Assembly: GCF_001625215.2 (NCBI RefSeq)
Contig: NC_030382.2
Span: 34,148,610 to 34,212,609 of the forward strand
Length of the DNA stretch: 64,000 nucleotides
DNA from: Daucus carota subsp. sativus
Taxonomy: Eukaryota > Streptophyta > Magnoliopsida > Apiales > Apiaceae
Direction: 5' to 3'
Shown here: positions 25,801-37,800 of the stretch, one piece after another
How positions within the stretch are numbered: position 1 is the first letter of the stretch
Layout: every line of letters starts with the position of its first letter
Program-made: the position numbers and the translations under genes
The notes under the pieces: model-generated
Database searches by the model: none
Seen by the model: only the letters and a program-made list of their open reading frames with translations
What the model was told of the DNA's origin: nothing

Positions 25801-28800
25801 TTTCCTGATGAAGGAGATAATCTCGGGCAATCAAAAGGGAAAGAACCAATGGAAGTAGATTCAGATGCCGAGCTTAAGCCTTGCTCTATATGGGAAAAAG
25901 GGGAAACCTCTGGAACCAAAGAGGAGTCTGATCTAGACCCAAGGCTACCCCTAGAATCAACCAAGACCGGTCCAGCTGAAGATACCGTTGAAATCCAGGT
26001 TGGGGAGGCCAGAGAGGCCAAAACATTGAAGATAGGGTCTAAGCTGAAAGGAGAGTTGAAGGCAAGCCTTATCCGTTTCTTAAGAAGCAACTTGGATGTT
26101 TTTGCTTGGTGTCATGCTGATATGGTAGGGATCGACCCAGAAGTAATGAGTCACCATTTAAACATTGACCCTACCAAGAAAGGGATGAGACAGAAGAGAA
26201 GGCCTGTTAGTGGAGAAAGGGCCCAAGCACTAAAGGAAGAGGTTGACCGGTTGTTGGGTGCTAAGTTGATCAAGGAGTCGTTCTACCCTACATGGCTGGC
26301 TAACCCGGTCCTTGTCAAAAAGCCTAATGGGAAGTGGAGAACCTGTGTTGATTTCACAGATCTGAACAAAGCATGCCCAAAGGATAGTTTTCCACTCCCG
26401 AGGATAGACCAGTTGGTGGATGCCACAGCAGGACACGCTCTGTTAAGTTTCATGGATGCCTATTCAGGGTACAATCAGATACCCATGCATGAACCAGATC
26501 AGGAGCACACTTCATTTATAACTGACAGAGGACTATATTGCTATATAGGGATGCCATTTGGACTAATCAATGCTGGCGCAACTTACCAACGCCTTGTGAA
26601 CATGATGTTTAAAGACCAGATCGGTAAGACTATGGAGGTTTATGTAGATGACATGTTGGTCAAGTCCAAGGAGGCGCAAGATCACATTCGGCACTTGTCT
26701 GAAATGTTTGACATACTTAGGAAGTATCGAATGAAGTTGAATCCCCAGAAGTGTGTATTTGGGGTTGAGTCTGGTAAATTCTTGGGGTTCATGGTAAATC
26801 ATCGAGGAATCGAAGCTAATCCTGCAAAAATCAAGGCATTACTTGATATGAAGTCTCCTCAGAATGTGAGGCAGGTTCAGAGCCTTACGGGAAGGATAGC
26901 GGCACTAAATAGATTTGTGTCTAAGTCCTCGGACAGATGCAAGGAGTTCTTTAAGGCTATCAAGGAGGCTGGGAAAACGTTTGTATGGACGAATGAATGT
27001 GAAGAGGCCTTCCAAAAGATAAAGGAACAGTTGGGAAAGCCCCCTCTCTTGGCCAAGCCCGTAGAAGGGGAAACATTGATCTTATACCTGGCTGTTTCAA
27101 GATACTCAGTCAGCGCCGTTCTTGTAAAGGAGGAGAAGGATGTCCGATTCCCGGTATATTATGTTAGCAAAAGGCTATTGGATACTGAGACAAGATACAC
27201 TAGCATGGAAAAGTTGGTATACTCTTTGATCTTAGCAGCAAGGAAACTTCGTCCATACTTTCAGGCACATAAGATTGAGGTAAGAACTTCATACCCTCTC
27301 CGTCAGATTATGCATAAGCCAGAAGCAACGGGAAGATTGATGAAATGGGCAGTAGAGCTAGGACAGTTTGATTTGGAGTATAAGCCTAGGGCTACTGTCA
27401 AGGGTCAAGCTCTGGCTGATTTCTTGCTAGAATTTGAAGATGATAACCAAGAATGGGCAATAGTGCCATATAGTCCCAACATTGAGCCTATTGACGGACT
27501 TTTGGTAGAGGATGATGCATGGTGGAATTTGCATGTTGATGGAGCTGTCAATTCGGATGGAGCTGGTGTAGGGATAGTTTTGGTTAGTCCCGGGGGGTGT
27601 CGATTGTTAAGTGCCATCCACCTAGGGTTCCCTGCAACCAATAATGATGCAGAATATGAAGCTTTGATCAATGGTCTAGCCCTAGCAGTAGAAATGAAGG
27701 CTAGGAACCTTATTGTGTACAGTGATTCGATGTTGGTGGTCCACCAGGTAAATGGGGGGTTCTTAGCTCGAGGTTGGAGGACGAACTTATACATGACCCA
27801 TACACAAGAGTTGATGAAGAGGTTCAAAGAGGTACATTTGGAAAAGGTTCCTCGCGAGAAAAATGAAGGTGCTGATGCATTGGCCAAGGCCAGTTCTAGA
27901 AGGGACACCAAATTATTAGGGACTATCCAATTCTGTGTTCAGGAGAAGCCAAGTGTGTCAGAAGCACAGAAGGTCACCCGGTTCAGAGAAGATCCGATGG
28001 AGGTAGAAGATGAAGTTGTGGATACCTGGATGACCCCTATACTTAAGTTCATCCAGGAGGGTCAGCTCCCAGAAAGTGTAAAGGAAGCCAGAAGTCTCAG
28101 ATACAAAGCAGCAAGATTTGTGATATATGATGGTGTCTTGTACAAAAGAGGATTCAACCAGCCGTTGCTGAAGTGCATTGCAGGGGAAGAGTGCAATTAT
28201 ATCTTAAGGGAGGTGCATGAAGGAATATGCGGCAATCACTCGGGGGGTAGTTCACTTGCACTGAAGATCCTTAGGCAAGGATATTACTGGCCAACTATGA
28301 GGAGTGAAGCAAGCAAGTTCGTGCAAGCATGCGACAAGTGCCAGCGATTTGCCACATATTCATCTCGTCCAGCAGCAAGTCTGACTCCGTTACTCAGTCC
28401 ATGGCCATTCGCTTTGTGGGGGATAGATCTCATTGGAGAGCTTCCAAAAGCCAAGGGAGGAGTCAGGTATGCAGTTGTGGCAGTAGATTACTTTACAAAA
28501 TGGGCCGAGGCCGCGCCTCTAGCAACCATTACTGCTAAGAAGATAACAAGTTTTGTATTCAATTCAATCGTGTGCAGATTTGGTATCCCGTACAAATTGA
28601 TATCTGACAACGGGAAACAGTTCGACAGTAAAGAGTTGAAGAAATTGTGTGATGACTTGAATATAAGAAGAAACTTTGCAGCCGTGTACCATCCACAAAG
28701 CAATGGACAGACTGAAGCAATCAACAAGATCATCAAACACACGCTGAAGGCCAAGTTGGAAGAAAAGAAAGGTGATTGGCCGGAGGAGCTTCCAATGGTA

Positions 28801-29262
28801 CTATGGTCATACAACACTACGCCAAGGACAACCACTGGGGAGTCACCATTCATGTTGACCTATGGCTGTGAAGCAATGGTTCCAGTAGAGGTCGGAGCAG
28901 GTTCCTTCAGAAGAGACCACTTCCAGGAAGAGGCCAATACTGTTAACCAGAGGCTACATCTTGATATGTTGGAAGAAGTCAGAAGGGAGTCGCAAGTTAG
29001 GTTGGCAGCATATCAACAAAGGACAGCCCGGTTCTACAACAGTCGAGTCAAGCCTAGACCATTCAAGGTGGGGGACTTGGTGTTACGCAGGATGATGCCA
29101 GGGATGAAAGTGCCAGGCCATGGAGTGTTTGGAGCAAATTGGGAAGGACCCTACCGCATTCGAGCTGAGATTTTTGGAGGTGCATATTACTTGGAGGACT
29201 TGCAGGGAGAGCCCATTTCCAAAGCATGGAATGCTGAACACTTGAAGAAGTACTATCAATAG
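22853..29262 (+). CDS. Gag-pol polyprotein of the Tat element, with an intron-like gap
   Basis: Two frames join if a 107-nt GT-AG segment (23657-23763) is removed: 22853-23656 and 23764-29262, giving 6303 nt (2100 aa) with no other interruption. Unspliced, translation stops at 23692. Order with rough residues: gag (the retrotransposon gag core is near 390-520); a modified zinc knuckle (CEYHESTGHDTHEC, about 640); aspartic protease with VDNGSS (about 796) where the first residue after D is Asn; reverse transcriptase with YVDDM (about 1228); a degenerate RNase H; a second RNase H beginning HVDGAVNSDGAG (about 1525); integrase with an HHCC finger and D,D,E motifs (WGIDLIGE, ISDNGKQFD, NGQTEA). 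It copies element RNA into DNA and integrates it. The segment could be a true intron controlling gag versus gag-pol, or an insertion. Confidence 0.88.
23657..23763 (+). other. Putative intron in gag
   Basis: 107 nt, starts GTTCTTTTCTTG and ends TTGATCAG, AT-rich unlike its flanks, with in-frame stops. Removal restores one phase-0 frame. Confidence 0.6.
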
Positions 29263-29896
29263 GAGCAACATGTAGTTGTTAAATACAGTAGAGATAGAAT
29301 GTTTTCCATATGCCATGGTGAAATGATAGTACCAGTACAATTTGTTTAATTCTGTTGTTTACAAATATACGGCGCGCCCAATCTTAAGGCGCGCCCCATC
29401 ACTATTAACTTGATCCCCTGTTATCTCTGAAACATTCTGCCAAGACAGGTCGACAGGAAAGCTGATACTTGCAACATCAGGCAAGACATGGCTTGCCCGA
29501 TCCTAATAGTATAAAGAAAAGTCAAGTATCAAAGACAAACACTAGGAAGAGTAGACCAACAAAGCGATCATCATCTATCAAACTACCATTTACAGTTTAC
29601 AAATACAAATTCAAGAATTGGCGCGCCAAGACATACGGCGCGCCACGTCGTCACTTGTAGTTGTTTTAACAGGATGAGAGTAAGAAGCATTTTTTTTATA
29701 AAAAGATAAAGTACAAGAAAGCTGGCAAAACAATGGAAGGAGACATTTGATAAAGGACAGTTAACGACTAAAATAGGCCTACATAAAGGGCGCGCCCCAA
29801 AGTCATGAGAACAAGTCAGATAAGTTGTAAATATTAAGACAAATTGCAGGGTTATAGGGACCCGCTCCCTAAGCAAAAATTCAAACAGGTAAATAG
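29263..29896. other. Non-coding 3' region of the retrotransposon
   Basis: Follows the pol stop. It contains five GGCGCGCC sites (29371, 29388, 29620, 29638, 29789) and no supported gene. It includes the 3' end region of the convergent antisense gene. Confidence 0.6.
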
Positions 29897-32360
29897 CTAA
29901 GTCTGGTCCTGGTCTTGTGAGGAATCTACGTTCCCAGGCTGAGATGAAGGAATGGACGGGATCTCCTGAGGTACCTCGCCCTGAGTAAGCTGAGGGATGG
30001 AATTTGTCACATTGACATTAAGCGCGCCATCAGCATCTTGGCGCGCCTCTTCTGTTGTAATCATTTCAGGAGAAGATTGCTGCAGGAATTGATTGGCTGA
30101 GAGGGCCGCAATCTCTAGCTCGATCTCCATCCTCTTCTCTTCGATGGCTTTAGCTTCTTCAGTTCTGAACTCATCAATCCAGGATTTGGTGGCTGGAACG
30201 AATTTACCCCAATCATACTCTGGGTCCACAGCCAGGAATCTAGTTACGAAGCTTCTAAAACCTTCAGCGAAAGAAGATTGATTGGGCGCGCCAAGTTGAG
30301 CTTGGAGGTCCTCCACTTGCTTCTCCAATTCAGCCACCCTTTCTTTAGATAAAGATAAGTCCTGAGCCGTTTTGTTCAGATCAATCCTAAGGTCATCAGC
30401 CTCGCCCTTCAACTTGGGAATGTCCCTCTCAGCCTTAGCCTTGAATTCCTCCAGCCTCGCCCTATCTTTCTCAGAAGTATCAAGCTGCAGTTTTAGTTTT
30501 TTCTTGTCTTCACTAGCAGCATCCAAACTAGCTCTTAGCTTTTCAGTGTCAGTTGGATTGCAGGTGAGATGAAAAAAGAGCTCCGCCGCGGCGCGCCTAC
30601 ACGCATCGGCCGCCTGTTCTCCATTCCTTTTATTCCATAAATCCCAGTGTCTTGGTTCGATGTAACCATCAGCTATCTTCCCGAACCAGTCACCAGCTGG
30701 AGTGACAGGAGCCTCGTAGGGGAATGGTGCGGAAGTATCCAAGGATTTTTGCTTCTTGGACGCCTGAAGAATCACATCCTTAGGCTTCCTTTTCTCGTAA
30801 TCTTTCTTCTTTGGGGAGGTCTGTTTAGGGACAGATTGGCTGATCGACACTTTGTTCGGTTGCTTAGAACTGGACGCGCCCACTTTCTGGGCGCGCCCAG
30901 TGTTAACTCCAAAGCCAGCTGGAAGAGACATATCTGAAATACATGGAAAGCAATGACGTTAGTAGCAGGCAGTTTAGAAGGAGCATATATATAGCATGAG
31001 GAGTCATTTAAAGCAATGCAAAAACAAGTAATGAGTATGTAGGGAAAAAAAAATGTAACCAGTACAGGGCGCGCCCTTAGAAGAATCAGAAAAATCAGAA
31101 GAATCTTCTTTTTCTACAGGAACTTCAACCTCTTCTACCTCCTTGTTCTTCCTTTTAATTGGGCGACCCCCATAAAAGTCTTGATAGGGGCAAATATCCC
31201 CAACTGCCTCGCTTAAGAAACCATATTCTTTCAAACGTTCTGTAGTAACTAAATGATTAATAATTTTAGCCTCATAAGGAAGGTTGATTATATTCTCTGC
31301 GCGTCTCTTGGCGCGCCCAGATAGAGACGATTGTTTCCTCTCAACTAAGAAGATGAAGGAAAGTGAATATTTAAGTATAATATAATAAAAAAAAAGGGGG
31401 GAAAAGCAAAAGAAAAACAAGTGGCGCGCCTAAAGAAATCTTACTGGGCGAGGTATTGAATTGAGTCCTAATGCGCTCTTCTGGCCAAGCATAGAAGAAA
31501 GGCTCCTTCCATTTCTTTTCGTTGCTGGTTTTCCCTTCGGACCAGCCCGTTGAGTTATGGGATCTCCTAACCACCAAATAGTAATAGCCAAGACTAGACG
31601 CGCCTAGTCTGAAAAAGTAGCTTAAATCTTCCATGGTGGGCGCGCGCCGATTGTGATCTTGGTAGAGCATGTATAAAGCAATTGCCAGTTTCCAGCTATT
31701 TGGAGAAAGCTGGATGGGGGCGATATCAAACCACTCAATGATTGCCCTAAAATAAGGATGGAGAGGTGGACCGATACCTAATTTCACTAGTTTTGGGGTG
31801 AGAACCATTCTGGGGATACGTAGCCGAGGGTTGTAGTCAAAAATATGTGGCCTCATCCAGGGGTGAGGGCGCGCCCAGATACAACCTTTGTCATAATATT
31901 TAAGACACCACTCAATTTCTGCCTTAGACGCAGTAGACGACAAGCCCACACATGCCAACTTGCCCGCTCTCTTGCGTCTTTTTGCCTTCAGTGCCTCACG
32001 AATTTCTTCTTCCTCATCCCAATCGAAGTCCAGTTCACTGTCTAGTATTTGAGGATGAGCATATGGGTTAGGAGAAGGAAGTGGGGAAGGAGGGCGCGCC
32101 TCATCTGACGGATCATTCTCAGTCATGGTATGATAGAAGTCCCTGGCTTCTTCCTCGGCTGCAGCCTCCTCAGAATCTTCATCAGCATCATCATTTTCAG
32201 ATTCCTCTTCGCTAGCATTACCCGGTTCCTTGTTACCAGAATCAACAACCTGATCCTTATTAAAAGACGAACGAATATCCTGTTCGTCTTGATCGAGAAG
32301 ATCGTTTATATCGACTCGACCGGTATTTGATGACTTAGGAGAGACCCCAGTTTCAGCCAT
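29897..32360 (-). CDS. Antisense extra gene of the Tat element (putative gypsy-type transposon domain)
   Basis: Three coding exons on the minus strand, 32360-31445, 31344-31060 and 30933-29897, joined at GT-AG sites in frame, give 2238 nt (745 aa). Exon 1 starts MAETGVSPKSS, runs through a Ser/Asp/Glu-rich acidic stretch (residues about 40-110), then a domain with LHPYFRAIIEWFDIAPIQL and LSYFFRLG. That pattern matches the plant domain called putative gypsy type transposon/Transposase_28 as I remember it. Exon 3 begins with a Lys-rich stretch and then has a long charged coiled coil (about KLRASLDAASEDKKKLK onward). It ends in a Gln/Ser/Pro-rich tail. Convergent to gag-pol. The function is unknown: it is neither a retroviral enzyme nor a proven transposase. 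Confidence 0.8.
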
Positions 32361-32428
32361 AGTCAGATGAGAAGGGAAAGATCGTAATGGAACGGGATAA
32401 AGGATATCTGGCGCGCCCAGACTAGCCA

Positions 32429-33041
32429 GCTGCAAAAGCAAAACAAGTACAAGTTCAAACATAGGGCGCGCCGAATAAAAAAAAAAGAGATAAAGAGAGA
32501 AGAAGAAAAAGGAAGAAGCATGACAGATGACAGGAAGATTGAATGAGAAGGGTAGATAGAGAAATTAAGCATGACATAGAAGGAGTTCAGGAGAAATAAG
32601 AATCACATTAGCAAATCTGGAATAGCAAGGGTAAAGAGGACACGAGATGTCAAGTTACTACAATAAGATTTTCTCACAGCTAAGGAAGAAGGCGCGCCAC
32701 AAGATAGGGCGCGCCCAGAAAATAAAGGGGGGTGCCTAGACAAAGCGATAAAACACTGAGAAAAGCATCAACGCAATGGCATAACTTTACTAGACGCATC
32801 TATAATAAAGGGAGTCGTAAGTTATATATAAACAAAGAACGCGCCTAGGATCTATGACGGTATCTAAAGCACCACAAACACATGTTCAGAATCACAAGCT
32901 ACCAAAACAAGATCAAAATAAGATATATACACGCATATATACACAACAGAAGATGAAGAACAACGAGCAACTGAAAAGACACATAACCGGATCTAACAAA
33001 ATATGCGGTGAAATAGTAAGATAGAGATATGAATGTGTACC
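32429..33041 (-). other. 5' UTR intron and leader of the antisense gene
   Basis: Minus-strand donor TAAG|GTACAC at 33040-33039 and acceptor TTTTGCAG at 32431-32430 bracket a non-coding stretch. The leader before the donor is pyrimidine-rich (about 33042-33165), typical of a plant 5' UTR. Splice sites are by eye. Confidence 0.5.
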
Positions 33042-33188
33042 TTATGAAGAGAGGAACCGGAGGCTGGTCTCAGAAATTGAAACGGAGCACGGACGAAGAC
33101 GGTAGAGCTCGACAAAGAAGAACGGCGGCGGAAAGAAATTTTACTGAAGATAAGAGATGAAAATGAAGAAGTAAAAAAATGAAGCCCG

Positions 33189-33196
33189 TATTTATA
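33189..33196 (-). promoter_or_regulatory. TATA box of the antisense gene
   Basis: TATAAATA on the minus strand, in CTAGTATAAATACGGGC, followed about 30 nt later by a CT-rich leader. It lies inside the element, about 190 bp from the 3' LTR. Confidence 0.6.
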
Positions 33197-33371
33197 CTAG
33201 GGTAAAAATTAAAGAATTAAAATAAAATAAAAATGCACGGGAAGTGGAATACAGCTGTTCACGATAAGGGTTTCAACGGTCGGCAACTTAGGGCGCGCCT
33301 TGATAAGTCGAAGACAGTTGCTTAAAAGGAGTGAAAGTCTCAAGATCTCGTTGACATTTTCAATACCACCA

Positions 33372-33387
33372 AGATCTGGGGGGTAGT
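33372..33387 (+). other. Polypurine tract
   Basis: AGATCTGGGGGGTAGT immediately before the 3' LTR, in the position of the plus-strand primer. Confidence 0.65.
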
Positions 33388-34095
33388 TGTTATATGCGAA
33401 ATTGTGAAGGATAGCTAGATGGGCCGGGCCCACAGAAGAAGGCCTACTTGGGCCAGGAAAGTCAAGATCAGTCTAGTCTCCTGATGACCCTGTCCAAAGA
33501 TAGGGCGCGCCCTATCTTTAGGCGCGCCCACTTGCTGAGGAAAGTTCATTTTATCATAATTCCGAAGGGCAGTGAGGGGTACTTTGTGTTTAGGGGGACG
33601 CCCTTGAGCATGAGTAGATCTCATTGTTGTATCAAGAAGACCCTACCTTGAAGTCTGGGGAGTTGTCCTCCTTGGGAGGTAGAGGGTAGAAAGGAAGACA
33701 CCCTGGGAGGTCCTATCTCTGTAGTCTGGCGGGTTGTCCCTGTCGGGGAGTAGGAGAGTGCCCTTGCATTTGGGGTAAGCCCAAAGGGCTAGGCCTCATC
33801 GTATTGGGTCCCTTCCGGGAGGAAGATTCTAGAAGGGGAGGCCCAGCCCACATGGGTCTCTTAGGAGAAAGAACTACGTAACGGCTTGATCCCCTATAAA
33901 TAGGGGTACGTAGGCAGATTGTAGGCATCGATCATTCTTGAGAGCTATTCCAGTTAGCAATCTAGAACCCTTCGCTTACAATTGCAGCCGCCTCCATAAC
34001 AAACAACCAACCACTCCCTACATTCTCGCCAACAGAAATCTTGATCCACGCCGCGAACCTCATCTTTGTTAACCTACTAGTTTTCTCCGTTAACA
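33388..34095 (+). repeat. 3' LTR
   Basis: 708 bp, matching the 5' LTR except GAGGAT versus GAGGGT and CCCTTTG versus CCCTTCG. TATA box at 33895-33902. Confidence 0.95.
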
Positions 34096-34100
34096 TACAC

Positions 34101-34601
34101 CAGAACTCCAAAAGTGCTTATGAACTCAACTCACCGTAGGATTTAAATCGTAGTACTAGCTGCTGTTTACATATCTCCTTCAAACTTATAACATGCCTGA
34201 CGAAGTTGATCTTCTCTTATGTTGTAATGCAAATTACCAACATACATCCTTCTAACCCCCCCTGAATATAGAATTACCCCCCACCTGGACCACCAGCTGC
34301 AGATGTAGTAGACTGCACAAGATTTTTTCAGTTTCTGATGGCTTAACCATCACCGATTGGCTGAGAAGTGTCTGACCAGATAATGCTATTGCCATGGGAT
34401 TACATAAAATTTATTAAAAAGTGAACTTTTTATGTATATAATATAATATATATTTTTTATTTTAAATATTTTGGTTATTTAGGTTTTTCAATTAATTCGA
34501 TAAAAACTGAAAAAATCAAAATACACATAAAATCATAACCGAATTAAAAACCAAAATATTTCTGTTTGGTATTCGGTTAACCGAACCGGATACTGACCCT
34601 G
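34101..34601. mobile_element. Right part of the split hAT-like element
   Basis: Continuation of 21828-22093 beyond the retrotransposon. Its last 100 bp are rich in AACCGAA and TTCGGTTAACCGAACC and end TACTGACCCTG. Confidence 0.45.
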
Positions 34602-34830
34602 TACATGGCAACCCAAAATCTCCTGCGTTGTGGTCAAGCTGCCCATACTCTTTTTCTCAAAGGCCACAACCGGCTTTTGTAAGACTTGCGTGACTTAAAT
34701 ATATAATGCTCTAAACTTGAATAATCAAACAGTAATATTGCCAAAGAACAAAGATACTATACCCTAAAACCCTAATTCTGTTTGTCTCTCGCTCAATACA
34801 TCCCCAATTCTGGCGCCATCTATCAAACAC
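34602..34830. other. Promoter region of the WD40 gene
   Basis: AT-rich sequence directly upstream of the first exon. No clear TATA box. Confidence 0.4.
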
Positions 34831-37800
34831 ATGGAAGACACCGCCATGGAGATTGAAGAAAGCTCACCAATCCCCAGAAATTCCCACCGAGTCGCCCTCA
34901 AAAACTCCATCCAGACAAACTTCGGCGACGATTACGTCTTTCAAATCGTTAACAAGTAACATCCCTTATCCACCACTTTTCGCTATTTTATTCATTTATC
35001 GAGATTAAAAATACATTATATTAAAAATAGTAATATCTATAGAGAATTAACTTTCAAGTATTACTGTGTTTGGGGGAATGGTGATGTATTGAGGTTATCA
35101 ATTTGTTGAATTTGGGGGAAATGTGGCAGGGATGATTGGACATCGATGGCGGTTTCGTTATCGACTAACACTGTGAAGTTATACTCACCATCCACAGGTC
35201 AATTTATTGGGGAATGTAATAAGCATCATTCTTCTACTATCAATCAGATTATGTTTTCGGGTGATATATTGCATTCTTGTAGTTCTGATGGTACAGTTCG
35301 GGCTTGGGATACTAGGTCATTTCAAGAGGTTTGTAGCTTTCATGTTATTCGTAGTGATGGTTCTGTTGTTACGTGGTGCGTTTGTGTCTTGAAATGTTTG
35401 TATGATATGAGTGTGGTGTAGATATCGTGTATAAGTGCTGGACCGTCTGAAGAGGTGTTTTGTTTCTCGTTTGGTGGAGTCGGGGATAGTCTACTTGCTG
35501 CAGGTTGCAAGTCTCAGGTATCAATTGTTTAAGTGTCTAAATGAATTTTTTTGGCCTGTATATCAAATTACCACTTGAGTTGAATTATAAAGATTAAGAA
35601 GGTTTTTTTAAGTAACTCACTGTGACTTCATAATTTGACTTGAGAAAAATTGATATTATCCTCATTCAATGCAATTTTTTCTTGGAGCTTATAAAGTTAT
35701 TAGGTTCTAATTAAGATATACTGCTGTAAATACATTATTATGTCCTTGACGTCTTTGGCTGAAAATTATAAGCTTTATTCCCGAGACGTGCGGTTAATAG
35801 CCCTTTGATAATCCAAGTAGAATATAATTATCTACTGCTATTTTCACAAGGAAAAGGCTTAAGTGTACAAAAACTTTTAAGTGGGATCTACTTGGCTGTT
35901 GCATCTTTTTTGACTCATAGTTCTCTTTGTAAAATCCACTAAAAAACATGTTGTGACACATGTTATCATTAAGGGATTTTCTTTTGGAAATTAAATACCA
36001 ATTGGAAGTTTAAAACGTTCTTTATGGATTGAACCCAAACTATTTCATCCACTTATTAGTTATTTAGATGTTGCAGAAGAAGAAACAAATATAGTTCTCT
36101 TTGTTCAAAAAATTTATTTGAATGAAGCTTCAAGAGACCAGTTTCTTTAGCTTGAATCTTAATTTATTTTTTGTGATTTCTTTTGCAAACTTCAGATAAA
36201 TGGAGTATCTGAACTGGTTTGGTCAGACTATACATAAGACAATTTTAGATTTTATATAATAAAAGACTAAAAGTGTCTGTAAGAATCTATGTACGACAGT
36301 CGCATCTTTTTGATGGGAATTTGTAGCCAAAAGCACATATGTATGCCATTTCATAAATAAATGGATTACTGAAAAAAGAAGATATATATATATGCGAGAG
36401 CGGCATTGGACTTGCAATTTTTCCTTCTCAATAATTTAACATTTAAGTTTAAGTGGAAGATAAGTTGGATTAGACGCATACTCTTTTACCGGTTATACTT
36501 GTTTACTTGACATTATTCATAAATTTGTATTTTATGTAGTATATAATTGGAACCTGTTATGGCATTGACATTTTGATAGGTATTTATGTGTAATCCAGTA
36601 ATTGATTTCGTGCAGATTCTCTTCTGGGATTGGAGGACTAGAAAACAGGTTGCTTGCTTGCAGGAATCCCATATGGATGATGTCACTCAGGTAGTTACAC
36701 TTCAGAATTTATGTACATGTTATATGCGGTAACTAAAATTTTGCATTTCTTTGACTAATTGAAAATGATGAATGTGAATTAGCAAAATAAGAAAAAAGAA
36801 ATTGATGAATATGTGACTTTTGAATTGTATCTTTATTATACTGAATAAGTTTCTGAGAGAGGTCCCCTCCTTTGCTATATATATTTTGAGTTTTCCAAAC
36901 AATTTCTTTACGTCTTTGCGTGTCTGAAGCATTTGGACATAAAAGGTTGCATACTAAAGAGAGTGCTTGGTGTATTCAGAGTTTTTACCTTGACTGTATA
37001 TAGTGGTTGTCATGCAGTAATGATTTTTAGCTATTGTCAACAACTTTGTGAGAATTCACTATATAACATTATAATATAGGGTCAGCTGTTTAGTGATTTT
37101 GTATATTTTGTTTGAAAGTTCTCTTGATTATCTTCTGTTAAAACTCTGTAATTATGAGTGTAATGGTGAGTTTTGAAGCTATGGATTTGGCAGCTTACCA
37201 TTTAGTTTCATGCAGCCATAAAGTTCCATAGTAAATATAGTGGGAAGCCTTTTTTGTTGTTCTATTTTTCTTTCTTCTGTGTGAACTCTAATTACATCTA
37301 ATGTTTTCTTCATGTGAAATTTGAACTGTAAAGCTAATCCCAGAACCTAACAAATTCTTAATTTTTACATCACTTATGAGGTTATTCAAGTAGGAACAAC
37401 AGTAAAGAAATTCATGTTCTTTTTTTTCCCCTGACAGGTTCATTTTGTCCCTGAGAATCAAAACAAGCTTGTTTCTGCTTCTGTTGATGGATTGATGTGT
37501 ATTTTTGATACGAGTGGGCAAATCAATGACGATGATCATTTGGAGTCGGTAATTAATCGCTTCTTATTTTTCTATCTCCTTCTCTTCCTGCTCTTATAAT
37601 TGGTAGAGGATAAGTGAAATGTATTGTATTTGTGTTCATTATTAGCACAAGGGATGTATACACCTGCTTGTACTTGCAAATTGGCGATATAAATCATCCA
37701 TTCAAATTTGTTTATAAATCTGTACTAGTTGGATATTCTTTATCTGAATATCATAATTGATAATGAGGGTGAGTAGTGAAGAAAATATGTGCTATAGATT

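Larger units (their letters stand above)
22094..34095 (+). mobile_element. Tat-lineage Ty3/gypsy LTR retrotransposon, complete
   Basis: 12,002 bp flanked by a perfect 5-bp TSD, TACAC (22089-22093 and 34096-34100). Both LTRs are 708 bp, start TG and end CA, and differ at two positions that I can see. Order: LTR, primer site, gag-protease-RT-RNase H-second RNase H-integrase on the plus strand, a GGCGCGCC-rich 3' region carrying an antisense gene, polypurine tract, LTR. The second (archaeal-like) RNase H domain and long 3' region with an extra ORF are features of the plant Tat lineage. Near-identical LTRs imply a recent insertion. Confidence 0.95.

Noticed and set aside
27405-27911. 168-aa minus-strand open frame in pol
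   Set aside because: Antisense shadow of the second RNase H domain.
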